Shown piece after piece: positions 1 through 6,749 of a DNA stretch of 9,700 nt. The notes under the pieces are model-generated. The model did not search any database. It was not told the DNA's origin and was given only the letters and a program-made list of their open reading frames with translations. Origin of the DNA: an uncultured Solirubrobacter sp. GTDB taxonomy: Bacteria > Actinomycetota > Thermoleophilia > Solirubrobacterales > Solirubrobacteraceae. The stretch lies in contig CALMNS010000506.1 in NCBI GenBank assembly GCA_937871635.1, forward strand, positions 1 through 9,700, read 5' to 3'. The first letter of the stretch is position 1. The number at the start of each line of letters is the position of its first letter. A program made the position numbers and the translations under genes.

Positions 1-425
1 GCCTTGTACAGGGCCCTCGCATCGCCGAACCTGTTGGCGATGCTGGAGACCGCCTGCAGGCGTGCACCTGTGTGGTCCCACACCGGCCCACCTGTCGCGG
101 CGACCTCAGGGTCCGAGAAGTCCGGCACAAGGCTCCGCAGCCAACCGGGGTCCGGGTAGGCGTCGTCGTCGATGAACGCCACGAGCTCGCCTGACGCGGC
201 CTTGATGCCGAGGTTCCTGGACATGCTGAGGTTGCGCTCCGGACATGCGATCCGGACGACGTCGTCCAGGCCGCGCAGGTACTCCTCGGTCCCGTCCCTC
301 GTCGGGCCGTGGACGACGACGACCTCCAGGTCATGAGCGGCGTCGAGCAGGCGAAGCCCGTCGAGCGTGACCCTCAAGCTGGCGAGGCGGTTGTCGGTGT
401 TGATGACCACGGACACGAGCGTCAC
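1..425 (-). CDS. GT2 family glycosyltransferase, 3' end beyond the left edge
   Basis: This is an inverting GT-A type sugar transferase that would add a sugar from a nucleotide donor to a growing cytoplasmic glycan. About 141 codons are visible. The N-terminus has the first beta strand typical of the family (LVSVVINTDNR, residues 3-13), a conserved NLSMSRNLGIKAASGE stretch (65-80) and the metal/nucleotide-binding acidic motif FIDDDAYPDPGWL (84-96, DDD at 86-88). The GTG start at 425 has a strong ribosome binding site (GGAGGA on the minus strand, 430-435) 4 nt upstream. The start overlaps the stop of the preceding glycosyltransferase gene by 4 bp (GTGA), so it is the third gene of the leftward operon. 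The acceptor-binding C-terminal part is outside the window, so donor and acceptor cannot be inferred. The family call is secure and the specificity is unknown. Confidence 0.93.
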   Translation of the reverse strand, partial: MTLVSVVINTDNRLASLRVTLDGLRLLDAAHDLEVVVVHGPTRDGTEEYLRGLDDVVRIACPERNLSMSRNLGIKAASGELVAFIDDDAYPDPGWLRSLVPDFSDPEVAATGGPVWDHTGARLQAVSSIANRFGDARALYK

Positions 426-1573
426 GAGATCCTCCAGTCCGGACGCGGTGACCGTTCGGACTCCACGAGCCCGTAGACGGTGTCCAGGAAGGTGGCGGCG
501 AAGCGGTCGTCGCTGCGCAGTCGCTGGAACTCGCGGACCCGTCGCCGCCACTCGACGTCGTCGAACCGACCGGCAGCGAACGGGAGCGTGTAAGGACCGC
601 CCGCGGCTCCCAGGAGCGTCCCCACCGTGTCGGCCACGGTGGCGGTGAGCGCCTCGACATCCCCAGAAGGGACGAGCTGGCCCAGGCCAGCGCAGGTCTC
701 GGGCATGTTCGAGTTGTCGTACGAGATGACGTGGCAGCCGCTCGCGATGGCCTCGACGAGAGGCACGCCGTACCCCTCGTGCGAGGACGGCATCACCAGG
801 ACGTGGGAGCTGCGGTAGAGGTGGCCGAGCTCGTCGTCGGCGAGGTCGGGGAGGAAGCGCAGCCGATCCGGACGGGACCTCGCCCGGGACGCGACGAGGC
901 TGCACAGGTCTGCGCTCGAGAACGCCTCCGGGCCCACCACGGTCAGACGGATGTCCGCGCCGTCGAGAGCGTCCAGCACGTCGAGCAGGTCCAGGACACC
1001 CTTGCTGCGGACGAGTCGGCCCACGAAGAGCAGCTCGACGCGGGAAGCGGCCGGCCGCCGCTCCGCCGGGCTACCGATCGCTGCAGGGCCTGCCGGGAGG
1101 AAGAGCACCGACGAGCTGTCCGTCCGGATCTCCAACTCCTGGAGCTGCCGCGCGTTGCTGCCGCTGTCGTTGAAGACGTGGTCGACGAGGCTCAGGGACT
1201 CCCGCTGCACGTGCGCGCGACGGAGTGCGCGGATCGTCACCGGATCGTCGACGAGCTCCACGGGCGTCAAGTTGTGGTACGTGACGACGGTCGTGGCTCG
1301 TTGCCGAGCGAGGTGGAGCGTGTCGAACAACTCGTAGGCGATGCCGAACTCGTAGCTGACGAGATCGCTCTCGCGGAAGTGGGCGTCGAGGGCGAGGTCC
1401 GTCGGAGACCCGTAGACGGTGACCCGGGCGTCCGAGGCGTCCGAACCTTGAGCGAAGATCCGCACGTCGTGTTGCTCCGTGCGATCCCCGTCGAGAGCTC
1501 GCAGCTTGGCCGCGAGACTGCCCGAGATCGCGTCCCGCTCCACGAACAGGCCAGAGACCAGGCTGACCTTCAC
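422..1573 (-). CDS. GT4 family glycosyltransferase (GT-B fold)
   Basis: The product is a retaining glycosyltransferase of 383 residues, the normal length for GT4. The N-terminal acceptor-side Rossmann domain covers roughly residues 1-165 and carries a conserved TYHNLTPVEL segment (98-107). The C-terminal donor domain follows, with LLFVGRLVRSKG (181-192; R186 and K191 are the expected phosphate-contacting residues) and SSHEGYGVPLVEAIASGCHV (263-282), which contains the EX7E pair E266 and E274. The start is GTG at 1573, overlapping the methyltransferase stop by 4 bp (GTGA). No good ribosome binding site precedes it, so coupled translation is likely. The stop overlaps the GT2 start in the same way. 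It probably adds one residue of the polysaccharide repeat or adaptor. The sugar and linkage cannot be read from the sequence. A related but non-identical GT4 enzyme lies at 4779-6749. Confidence 0.93.
   Translation of the reverse strand: MKVSLVSGLFVERDAISGSLAAKLRALDGDRTEQHDVRIFAQGSDASDARVTVYGSPTDLALDAHFRESDLVSYEFGIAYELFDTLHLARQRATTVVTYHNLTPVELVDDPVTIRALRRAHVQRESLSLVDHVFNDSGSNARQLQELEIRTDSSSVLFLPAGPAAIGSPAERRPAASRVELLFVGRLVRSKGVLDLLDVLDALDGADIRLTVVGPEAFSSADLCSLVASRARSRPDRLRFLPDLADDELGHLYRSSHVLVMPSSHEGYGVPLVEAIASGCHVISYDNSNMPETCAGLGQLVPSGDVEALTATVADTVGTLLGAAGGPYTLPFAAGRFDDVEWRRRVREFQRLRSDDRFAATFLDTVYGLVESERSPRPDWRIS
430..435 (-). promoter_or_regulatory. Shine-Dalgarno site of the GT2 gene
   Basis: On the minus strand this reads GGAGGA, a near-perfect anti-16S match, 4 nt before the GTG start at 425. 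It lies inside the last codons of the upstream gene. It fixes the GT2 start and allows independent initiation in addition to coupling through the GTGA overlap. Confidence 0.7.
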
Positions 1574-2628
1574 CCGCGCGGGCCAGTCCTCGCGATGAGT
1601 TCCATCTCGAGGCAGAGGCCGTTGCGGCGACCGCGCGCCACCACCTCGACGTGGTCCAGACCCACGGCCCGGAAGAGGTCCGACAGCGTCTCCTCGGAAA
1701 ACGCCGTGAAGTGGAAGTCGCCGTCGTACTCCTGGCCGCCGAAGAGGACGAGGCGGAGGTCCGAGAAGGGCATTTCACCCTCGCTGTAGGCCTTCAACAT
1801 GCTGAGGGTGTCCGGGACGACGGCCGAGATCGCGCCGTCCTCGCTCAGGAGCGAGCGCCAATAGGGCAGCAGCTGCCGCTTGAGCTGCTCCTCCGGGAAG
1901 TGCTCCAGCAGGTGCTCCGAACGGATCTCGGCCACGCCCCCCGGCTCGAACGGCAGCTCCGTCACGTCCGCGAGCACGTCGATACCCGGCAGCTCCCTGC
2001 TGTCCACGTTGAGGAAGCCGTCGAGCGGGACATGACCGGCGCCCAGGTTGAGGCGTACCCGTCCCTGGTACTCGGCCACCTTGCGCTCGTCGAGGATGCG
2101 CGCTGCGACCGGCTTGTTCTCAGCGCCTCTCCCGGAGGACCCGTAGCGCGCCTCGAAGAGCGTCTCGGTCCTGACGAACTCAAGGCGCTCCTGCACCGCC
2201 ACGAGCGTGCCGACGTGCGAGGACACTGCGGACTGGAGGTCGGCCAGGGCCTGCGCCTGCGAGTCGAGTGAAGCCGACAGCTCGGCCCTGGTGCTCGTGA
2301 GGAGGTCGCCGACGGCAGTGGCTTCACGCAGCGCCTGCTCGTCCGCACGGCCTCGCACTTCCAGCTCGCCCACCCGGCGCTCGAGTCCAGCGAGCACGCG
2401 GGCGTTCGCGCGCGCGGCTGCATGCTGCACGGACATCGCTTCGAACATGCCCGGGAGCACTTCGCGGACGGCCGCGATGAGGTCGCCGACGTCACCGTCC
2501 GGAGACCCGGGGGCCCGGAGGATACCGGCGTAGGTCAGCTGCGCCTGCGTCCGACGGTCGAGACGCGCCAGGATCGGCACGACGGCTGGCTTCACGGCCT
2601 GCTTGGCGAGGTGCTTCCAGTGCGGCAC
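1570..2628 (-). CDS. Coiled-coil protein with C-terminal class I SAM-dependent methyltransferase domain
   Basis: The product has 352 residues. Residues 1-26 are basic and amphipathic (WKHLAKQAVKPAVVPILARL), possibly membrane-associating. Residues about 60-160 are rich in Ala, Leu, Glu, Arg and Gln with heptad-like spacing and few Gly or Pro, as expected of a coiled coil. The C-terminal part is a class I methyltransferase: motif I LNLGAGHVPLDG (193-204), acidic residue D209 after the next strand, DVTELPF (221-227) and EHLLEHF (238-244). This form of motif I occurs in methyltransferases of polysaccharide loci. The GTG start at 2628 was chosen because GGAGG (2636-2640, minus strand) lies 7 nt upstream; a TTG 87 bp further upstream has no such support. 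It is the first gene of the leftward operon. It may methylate a sugar residue or the chain end; the substrate is inferred only from context. A coiled coil joined to a methyltransferase recalls the chain terminator WbdD, but no kinase domain is visible and the domain order differs. Confidence 0.88.
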   Translation of the reverse strand: MPHWKHLAKQAVKPAVVPILARLDRRTQAQLTYAGILRAPGSPDGDVGDLIAAVREVLPGMFEAMSVQHAAARANARVLAGLERRVGELEVRGRADEQALREATAVGDLLTSTRAELSASLDSQAQALADLQSAVSSHVGTLVAVQERLEFVRTETLFEARYGSSGRGAENKPVAARILDERKVAEYQGRVRLNLGAGHVPLDGFLNVDSRELPGIDVLADVTELPFEPGGVAEIRSEHLLEHFPEEQLKRQLLPYWRSLLSEDGAISAVVPDTLSMLKAYSEGEMPFSDLRLVLFGGQEYDGDFHFTAFSEETLSDLFRAVGLDHVEVVARGRRNGLCLEMELIARTGPRG

Positions 2629-2635
2629 GTGTCGG

Positions 2636-2640
2636 CCTCC
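2636..2640 (-). promoter_or_regulatory. Shine-Dalgarno site of the methyltransferase gene
   Basis: The minus strand reads GGAGG, followed by 7 nt and then the GTG at 2628. This optimal spacing decides the start of the methyltransferase gene in favour of 2628 over the longer reading frame that opens at 2715. Confidence 0.7.
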
Positions 2641-2714
2641 GTAGGTGGGTCGGTTCCGGCTCGTGGACGACAGGGACGTTGCCCACGGCTCGTCCGTCGC
2701 TGCGAGCGCAAGCA

Positions 2715-2720
2715 AGCCTA
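2715..2720 (-). promoter_or_regulatory. Candidate -10 box for the leftward operon
   Basis: The minus strand reads TAGGCT, which fits the TAnnnT pattern of actinobacterial housekeeping promoters. It would place transcription start near 2708 and give an untranslated leader of about 80 nt before the GTG at 2628. No recognisable -35 hexamer lies 16-18 nt upstream, so this is a weak call; any of several short TAnnnT matches could serve. Confidence 0.25.
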
Positions 2721-2749
2721 GGGGAGACCGGGAGGAAAGGAGCAGCGTG

Positions 2750-2780
2750 CGATCGCCGGGACACGAGCCTGCGGCGATCG
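2750..2780. repeat. 9-bp perfect inverted repeat, candidate operator
   Basis: The left arm CGATCGCCG (2750-2758) and the right arm CGGCGATCG (2772-2780) are exact reverse complements separated by 13 bp. The repeat lies 30 bp upstream of the candidate wzm -10 and between the two divergent promoters, where a dimeric regulator could act on both. As RNA it could form a hairpin, but no T-run follows and no gene ends nearby, so a terminator is unlikely. A function as a protein-binding site is inference. Confidence 0.4.
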
Positions 2781-2809
2781 TCGGCCCGGAGGTGTGACAC
2801 CGACCGACC

Positions 2810-2815
2810 TACTAT
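2810..2815 (+). promoter_or_regulatory. Candidate -10 box for a leaderless wzm transcript
   Basis: TACTAT matches four of six positions of TATAAT and the TAnnnT pattern. Five bases separate it from the GTG at 2821, so transcription would begin at or next to the first base of the start codon. There is no usable ribosome binding site for that GTG, which agrees with a leaderless mRNA, a common arrangement in actinobacteria. No clear -35 is seen. Confidence 0.45.
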
Positions 2816-2820
2816 GGGGC

Positions 2821-3738
2821 GTGACCTCGACGACGACGGCCTTGCCGCCGCTCCGCCTCGTGAACGAACCCGCCCAGTTGTGGCGAGGTACGGGCGCGGA
2901 CCTCGTCGACATCTGGCGGCATCGCGAGCTGCTCAAGGCGCTCGCCGGCAGGGAGCTCCGGTCGCGGTACAAGGGAAGCACCTTCGGCTGGGCCTGGGCC
3001 CTGGTCCGGCCACTGGTGATGCTGCTGATCTACGGGCTCGCCGTCGGTGTCTTCCTGGGAGCGGGACGCGCCATCCCGCAGTTCATGGTGTTCATCTACG
3101 CCGGACTGCTCGGTTGGACCTTGTTCTCCACCGTCGTCATGGGTTGCCTGAGCACGGTGGTCAGCAACGGCACGCTCCTCACGAGGGCCAACTTCCCCCG
3201 ACTCCTGCTGCCGCTGGCGAGTGTGGCGGCGGCCATGGTCGACTTCGTGCTGCAGGCGTCGGTCCTGCTCGTGGCCTACGCCATCGTGCAGGACGTGCCA
3301 GGGGCTCTCGACGTGCTCTGGGTCCTGCCAGCGCTCTACGTGCTGATGACCTTCGGCCTCGGACTCGGCCTGGCCCTGGCTGCGATCAACGTCTACATAC
3401 GGGACGTGGGGTTCCTGACGGACGTGGCCCTGCAGGTCGGCTTCTGGGTCACGCCCATCATCTACTCCTACGGGCAGGTGGTTCGAGGTGCCCGGGACTT
3501 CGGTGTCGCTGCGGACTTCGCCACGCGGCTCTACATGCTCAATCCCATGGCCAACGTGACGATCGGTTTTCAGCGAGCGCTCTGGCCGGCCGGTACTAGC
3601 GACGCTGCCAGGGAGTTCGCCTTCCCGGGGCAGCTCGGGCTCCGGCTTCTCATCTTCTCGCTCGTCGGCACCGTCGTCGCGTGGTTGGGCATGCGTGTCT
3701 ACGTCCGGCTGGGCGCGAACTTCGGTCAAGCCCTGTGA
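2821..3738 (+). CDS. wzm: ABC-2 type polysaccharide export permease (Wzm-like)
   Basis: This is the membrane subunit of an ABC exporter that moves a completed lipid-linked glycan across the cytoplasmic membrane. The product has 305 residues, somewhat longer than typical Wzm/TagG permeases because of an N-terminal extension. Family signatures include RYKGSTFGWAWALVRPL (49-65) before the first membrane span, NFPRLLLPL (124-132), RDVGFLTDVALQVGFWVTPI (194-213) and LYMLNPMANVTIGFQRAL (237-254). Hydrophobic spans lie near 62-81, 88-110, 137-157, 165-190, 203-217 and 275-292, giving six. The GTG at 2821 is preferred because of the -10 box just upstream. An in-frame GTG at 2794 is possible, but the GGAGG before it leaves a spacer of only 1 nt. 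The stop overlaps the ATPase start by 4 bp. The glycan exported cannot be told from the sequence; a teichoic-acid-type polymer is an alternative to a heteropolysaccharide. Confidence 0.93.
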   Translation: MTSTTTALPPLRLVNEPAQLWRGTGADLVDIWRHRELLKALAGRELRSRYKGSTFGWAWALVRPLVMLLIYGLAVGVFLGAGRAIPQFMVFIYAGLLGWTLFSTVVMGCLSTVVSNGTLLTRANFPRLLLPLASVAAAMVDFVLQASVLLVAYAIVQDVPGALDVLWVLPALYVLMTFGLGLGLALAAINVYIRDVGFLTDVALQVGFWVTPIIYSYGQVVRGARDFGVAADFATRLYMLNPMANVTIGFQRALWPAGTSDAAREFAFPGQLGLRLLIFSLVGTVVAWLGMRVYVRLGANFGQAL

Positions 3739-4499
3739 GTCATGTCGACGTCCGGTTCGAAGCCGTGACCAAGACGTTCCGGCTGGGCGGCGTTCGCAAC
3801 GTCAAGGAGCACGTCCTCGGGGTCTCAGGGCACCGAGCGAAGCCCGTGCGCATCGAGGCCGTCCACGAGCTGAGCCTGGAGATCACCTCAGGGGAGGCGG
3901 TCGCACTCCTCGGCCACAACGGTTCTGGCAAGTCCACGACGCTGAAGATGCTCGCCGGTACGGTCGCACCGACGTCGGGCAGGATCTGGGCGCGTGGGCG
4001 CATCGCGCCCCTGCTGGAGCTGGGATCGGGCTTCCACCCCGACCTGACCGGTCGCGAGAACATCTTCCTCAACGCGGCGATCCTCGGCATCAGGCGTCGC
4101 GAGACAGCGGCCAGACTGGACGACATCGTGGCCTTCGCCGAGGTCGACACCTTCCTCGACACGCCCGTCAAGTTCTTCTCCTCGGGCATGTCAGCGCGTC
4201 TGGGTTTCGCCATCGCTGTCAACGTCGATCCTGACATCCTGATCGTCGACGAGGTGCTCGCCGTAGGCGACGAGAACTTCCAGGAGAAGTGCCTCGACCG
4301 CATGCAGTCGTTCAAGCGCGACGGCAGGACCGTCATCCTCGTGACGCACTCCTACGACCAGGCTGCGGCCTTCTGCGAGCGTGCCCTCGTCCTGGACCAC
4401 GGCCGACTCACCTTCGACGGCCCGGCCGCCGAGGCGGAGCCGGCGTACCACGCGTCATCCCGAGCGACCGCCTCATCGAGTCCTGCGCAGCGGTCCTGA
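3735..4499 (+). CDS. wzt: ABC transporter ATP-binding protein for polysaccharide export (Wzt-like)
   Basis: This ATPase partners the preceding permease. The 254-residue product has Walker A GHNGSGKST (60-68), the polysaccharide-exporter segment LLELGSGFHPDLTGREN (93-109), a signature motif FSSGMSARL (148-156), Walker B ILIVDE (168-173) and the switch histidine H205 (LVTHS). The extended N-terminus up to residue 40 (KTFRL..VKEHVLG) is typical of the Wzt/TagH group. The GTG start at 3735 forms a GTGA overlap with the wzm stop; the frame is open further upstream, but that would read deep into wzm. The protein ends about 20 residues after the nucleotide-binding domain in a Ser/Ala-rich tail. It therefore lacks the C-terminal glycan-binding domain of E. 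coli O9a Wzt and resembles exporters that do not need a recognised chain cap. Family identity is secure. Confidence 0.95.
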   Translation: MSHVDVRFEAVTKTFRLGGVRNVKEHVLGVSGHRAKPVRIEAVHELSLEITSGEAVALLGHNGSGKSTTLKMLAGTVAPTSGRIWARGRIAPLLELGSGFHPDLTGRENIFLNAAILGIRRRETAARLDDIVAFAEVDTFLDTPVKFFSSGMSARLGFAIAVNVDPDILIVDEVLAVGDENFQEKCLDRMQSFKRDGRTVILVTHSYDQAAAFCERALVLDHGRLTFDGPAAEAEPAYHASSRATASSSPAQRS

Positions 4500-4500
4500 G

Positions 4501-4782
4501 GTGCCTGAGGCGCTGACGGCCTTCGTCCGCAGGACTCCGGTCCGACTCGCTGCGAGACTGGAGCAGGAGATCCGGGCGCATCCCCGGGTCCACTCCGCCT
4601 TCTACAAGGCCATCAGCTCGAACGCCGCGTTGCGCCGCGCCGCAGGGAGCGTGAAGGACCGGGTGCGGCACTCGAGCGGGACGACGGCCACCGTCCCGCT
4701 CGTGTTCGTCGAGCCGGAGGTGCGCACCCGTCTGCTGCGGGGAATCGCCGCGCGGCTGGGCCTCGAGCGAGGCAGCGCGTGA
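4501..4782 (+). CDS. Small basic protein of unknown function
   Basis: I do not recognise this 93-residue protein. It is Arg-rich and mostly helical in appearance, with no signal peptide, membrane span or cysteine. Residues 10-57 (RRTPVRLAARLEQEIRAH and onward to VKDRVRH) look like basic amphipathic helices. A short apolar stretch, TVPLVFVEPEV (64-74), follows, then a second basic helix (RTRLLRGIAARLGLERG, 75-91). The GTG start at 4501 lies 1 bp after the wzt stop; there is no clear ribosome binding site, so coupling to wzt is likely. The stop overlaps the next glycosyltransferase start by 4 bp. Tight packing on both sides and G/C-rich third positions support a real gene. It is far too short to be a detached Wzt glycan-binding domain. 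It could be an accessory factor of the exporter or of the glycosyltransferases, but that is only context. Confidence 0.65.
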   Translation: MPEALTAFVRRTPVRLAARLEQEIRAHPRVHSAFYKAISSNAALRRAAGSVKDRVRHSSGTTATVPLVFVEPEVRTRLLRGIAARLGLERGSA

Positions 4783-6749
4783 GGCTGCTCATCGACGCGC
4801 AGTGTATCCAGTCGACCAGCTCCTTGCGAGGCATCGGCCGCTACGCCCTCTCGCTGACCCGGGCCCTCGTGGAGGAGGCCGGCGCGCATCGAGTGGAGGT
4901 CCTGCTCAACGCCGGTGACGATCCCGTCCGTCTGCTGCGAGCGCGGTCAGCGCTCGAGACCTTCCTCCCCGCCCGGAGCGTCCACGTCTTCGACGCCGCC
5001 TGGGCATGGACTCCTCCCTACGACCCCCGGCGGCGCCTGGCGGCGGAGGGCGCCTACCGGGCTGCGGTGCAGTCCATCGACCCTGACGTCCTGCTGGTTG
5101 GCTCCGTGTTCGAAGGGGATGCGGAGAACGTCATGTCAGTCGGTGCAACGGCGGACGATCCACCTGCTGCGGCCATCCTCTACGACCTGATCCCGGCCAT
5201 CGACCCGGGGACGTACCTGCTGGGGCCAGGCGCCTCGATCTACTGGCGTCGCTTCGAGTCCTTACGACATTGTCGAGCTCTGCTCGGGATCAGCCGCTAC
5301 AGCGGCGACCAGGCGAGCGCACTGCTCGGCGACACCTGCCCCCACGTCACACCGGTCTGGGGGGGTCCGTACCCCAGCGGCGACTTCCCGGCCTTCGAGG
5401 CGACGGAGGACGACGGGTCCGTCTCCATCCCTTCTCGGTTCGTGCTCTCCGTCGGGGGCGCCCACCCGCGCAAGAACCTGGACCGCCTGGTGCAGGCGTG
5501 GGCTCGGGTCCCGTCCTCCCAGCGGCTCGGGACGCCCCTCGTGATCGCCTGCCGTCTGAACGCGGGAACCGTTCGGCGCTTGCGGCGGCTTGCGCGCAGG
5601 CACGGGCTCGCGATCGAGGATCTCGTGCTGACGGGTGGCGTGTCCGAGACGACGCTCGAAGCGCTGTACGAGGGGGCGTTGGCCTTCGTGTTCCCCTCGA
5701 CCGAGGAGGGTCTCGGCATGCCGCCGCTGGAGGCGATGGCGACGGGCTGCCCGACGCTGCTCGCCCGGGGCAGCTCGTTGTCCGAGCTGTCGGACGATCC
5801 GGACTGCTTCTTCGACGGCTGCGACGTCGACGACATGAGCCGAGCGCTCGGTCGCCTGCTGACGGATGAGGACTTCCTCGGCAGACTCCGAGCGAGTGCT
5901 GACATCACCGCACAGCGGTTCACTTGGCGTCGGACGGCCAGGCTCGCGTGGGCGGCGCTCGAGTCGATCTCGGCGGGGCCACGTCCTCCGACGGCGATGG
6001 CCGTCTCGCGACCCGTCCTCCTCAGCGACGCCGCAGCGGTGACCGGCCTGGACGAGGCGCCAGGGCCGGTGCTGCTGGACATCCCTCTGGAGACCGGGCG
6101 AACGAGTCGGCTCGAGCTGCCCTCCTCGGTACGCGCCTCGCTGGCACCTGCGACGGTCCTGGTCGCCCCGGACACTGACAGCGCGACCGCAGCCGTACGA
6201 GCCGGGCTCTTCGACATCCCGATCGTCGTCGGTGAGCAGCCGTTACCGGCAGTCGCCCGTCACGACTTCCATCGCGCTTACGCGAAGGAGCTGCACGACC
6301 TCAAGCCCCTGTCCGAGGACATCGTTCACGCCGTGGTCGAGGCTGCGAGCCGCCCGCCCCGGTGGACCCTGGAACGCCCTCGTCCTGTATGGCTCCTCCT
6401 CCACCCGACGGGCGTCGACGGGGACGTCGTCGACGCGTGCCGCGGAGCTGGAGTCGACCTGATCTCCTCCGGACTCGACGGAGCCGCCCTCGCCGCTGCA
6501 GCCGACGTCGTCCTCGTCGTCAGCAGCGATCTATTGCTCCTGCAGGACGCGATGTCGGAGGCTCGGCGACGAGGCGCGGTCATCGCCGTCCTCACCGGGG
6601 TCGAGGCAGCGTCGGATCCTCCGGACTGGTGCACGGCGGTGCCCCTCGACGGCGAGATCTCGGATGCCGCTGCCTGGCAGGCCGGTCCCTTGACCTTCGC
6701 GGCTGACTGGGGCCGCACCACCGGATGGCCTTGGCGTGGCCGGTCCTGA
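4779..6749 (+). CDS. GT4 family glycosyltransferase with a ~255-residue uncharacterised C-terminal region
   Basis: The product has 656 residues, while GT4 enzymes usually have 350-420. Residues 1-397 form a complete GT-B enzyme of the mannosyltransferase-like (WbdB/MtfB type) GT4 group. It shows the N-terminal LLIDAQCI...SLRGIGRYALSL pattern (3-26), SVGGAHPRKNLDRLVQAW (224-241) with K232, and PSTEEGLGMPPLEAMATGCP (306-325) with the EX7E pair E310 and E318. After a Pro-rich linker (400-405), residues 410-656 show alternating hydrophobic strands (VLLDI 431-435, TVLVAP 459-464, PVWLLLHP 536-543, VVLVVSS 577-583, AVIAVLTG 600-607) of alpha/beta character, but I recognise no family or catalytic motif. 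The GTG start at 4779 has GAGG (4769-4772) 6 nt upstream and overlaps the preceding stop (GTGA). The reading frame and codon bias run through the whole gene, so this is not an obvious frameshift fusion. Donor and acceptor are unknown. Confidence 0.9.
   Translation: MRLLIDAQCIQSTSSLRGIGRYALSLTRALVEEAGAHRVEVLLNAGDDPVRLLRARSALETFLPARSVHVFDAAWAWTPPYDPRRRLAAEGAYRAAVQSIDPDVLLVGSVFEGDAENVMSVGATADDPPAAAILYDLIPAIDPGTYLLGPGASIYWRRFESLRHCRALLGISRYSGDQASALLGDTCPHVTPVWGGPYPSGDFPAFEATEDDGSVSIPSRFVLSVGGAHPRKNLDRLVQAWARVPSSQRLGTPLVIACRLNAGTVRRLRRLARRHGLAIEDLVLTGGVSETTLEALYEGALAFVFPSTEEGLGMPPLEAMATGCPTLLARGSSLSELSDDPDCFFDGCDVDDMSRALGRLLTDEDFLGRLRASADITAQRFTWRRTARLAWAALESISAGPRPPTAMAVSRPVLLSDAAAVTGLDEAPGPVLLDIPLETGRTSRLELPSSVRASLAPATVLVAPDTDSATAAVRAGLFDIPIVVGEQPLPAVARHDFHRAYAKELHDLKPLSEDIVHAVVEAASRPPRWTLERPRPVWLLLHPTGVDGDVVDACRGAGVDLISSGLDGAALAAAADVVLVVSSDLLLLQDAMSEARRRGAVIAVLTGVEAASDPPDWCTAVPLDGEISDAAAWQAGPLTFAADWGRTTGWPWRGRS

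Larger units (their letters stand above)
2629..2820. other. Divergent intergenic region between the two operons
   Basis: These 192 bp separate the leftward methyltransferase-glycosyltransferase genes from the rightward transporter operon and must hold the promoters for both. Visible elements are the ribosome binding site of the methyltransferase gene, a candidate leftward -10 (2715-2720), a 9-bp perfect inverted repeat (2750-2780) and a candidate rightward -10 (2810-2815). I see no small coding gene, RNA gene or terminator here. Confidence 0.75.

Noticed and set aside
731..1789. 352-codon open frame on the plus strand
   Set aside because: It is antisense to the GT4 and methyltransferase genes, and its composition (Arg, Glu, Val, His rich, without motifs) is that of a shadow frame.
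2629..2715. Upstream extension of the methyltransferase frame to a TTG at 2715
   Set aside because: It lacks a ribosome binding site, whereas GGAGG with 7-nt spacing precedes the GTG at 2628; the extra segment would also remove most of the untranslated region.
2750..2780. Inverted repeat as a transcription terminator
   Set aside because: No gene ends towards it on either strand and no T-run follows the stem; an operator role is more plausible.
2812..3729. 305-codon open frame on the minus strand antisense to wzm
   Set aside because: It mirrors the permease gene exactly and gives a highly charged, His/Asp/Glu-rich product without any fold signature; the permease frame has strong family motifs.
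4381..4500. Upstream extension of the small protein gene into wzt
   Set aside because: The extra 40 codons overlap the end of wzt out of frame and give a Ser/Pro/Arg-rich shadow sequence; the GTG at 4501 directly after the wzt stop is the natural start.
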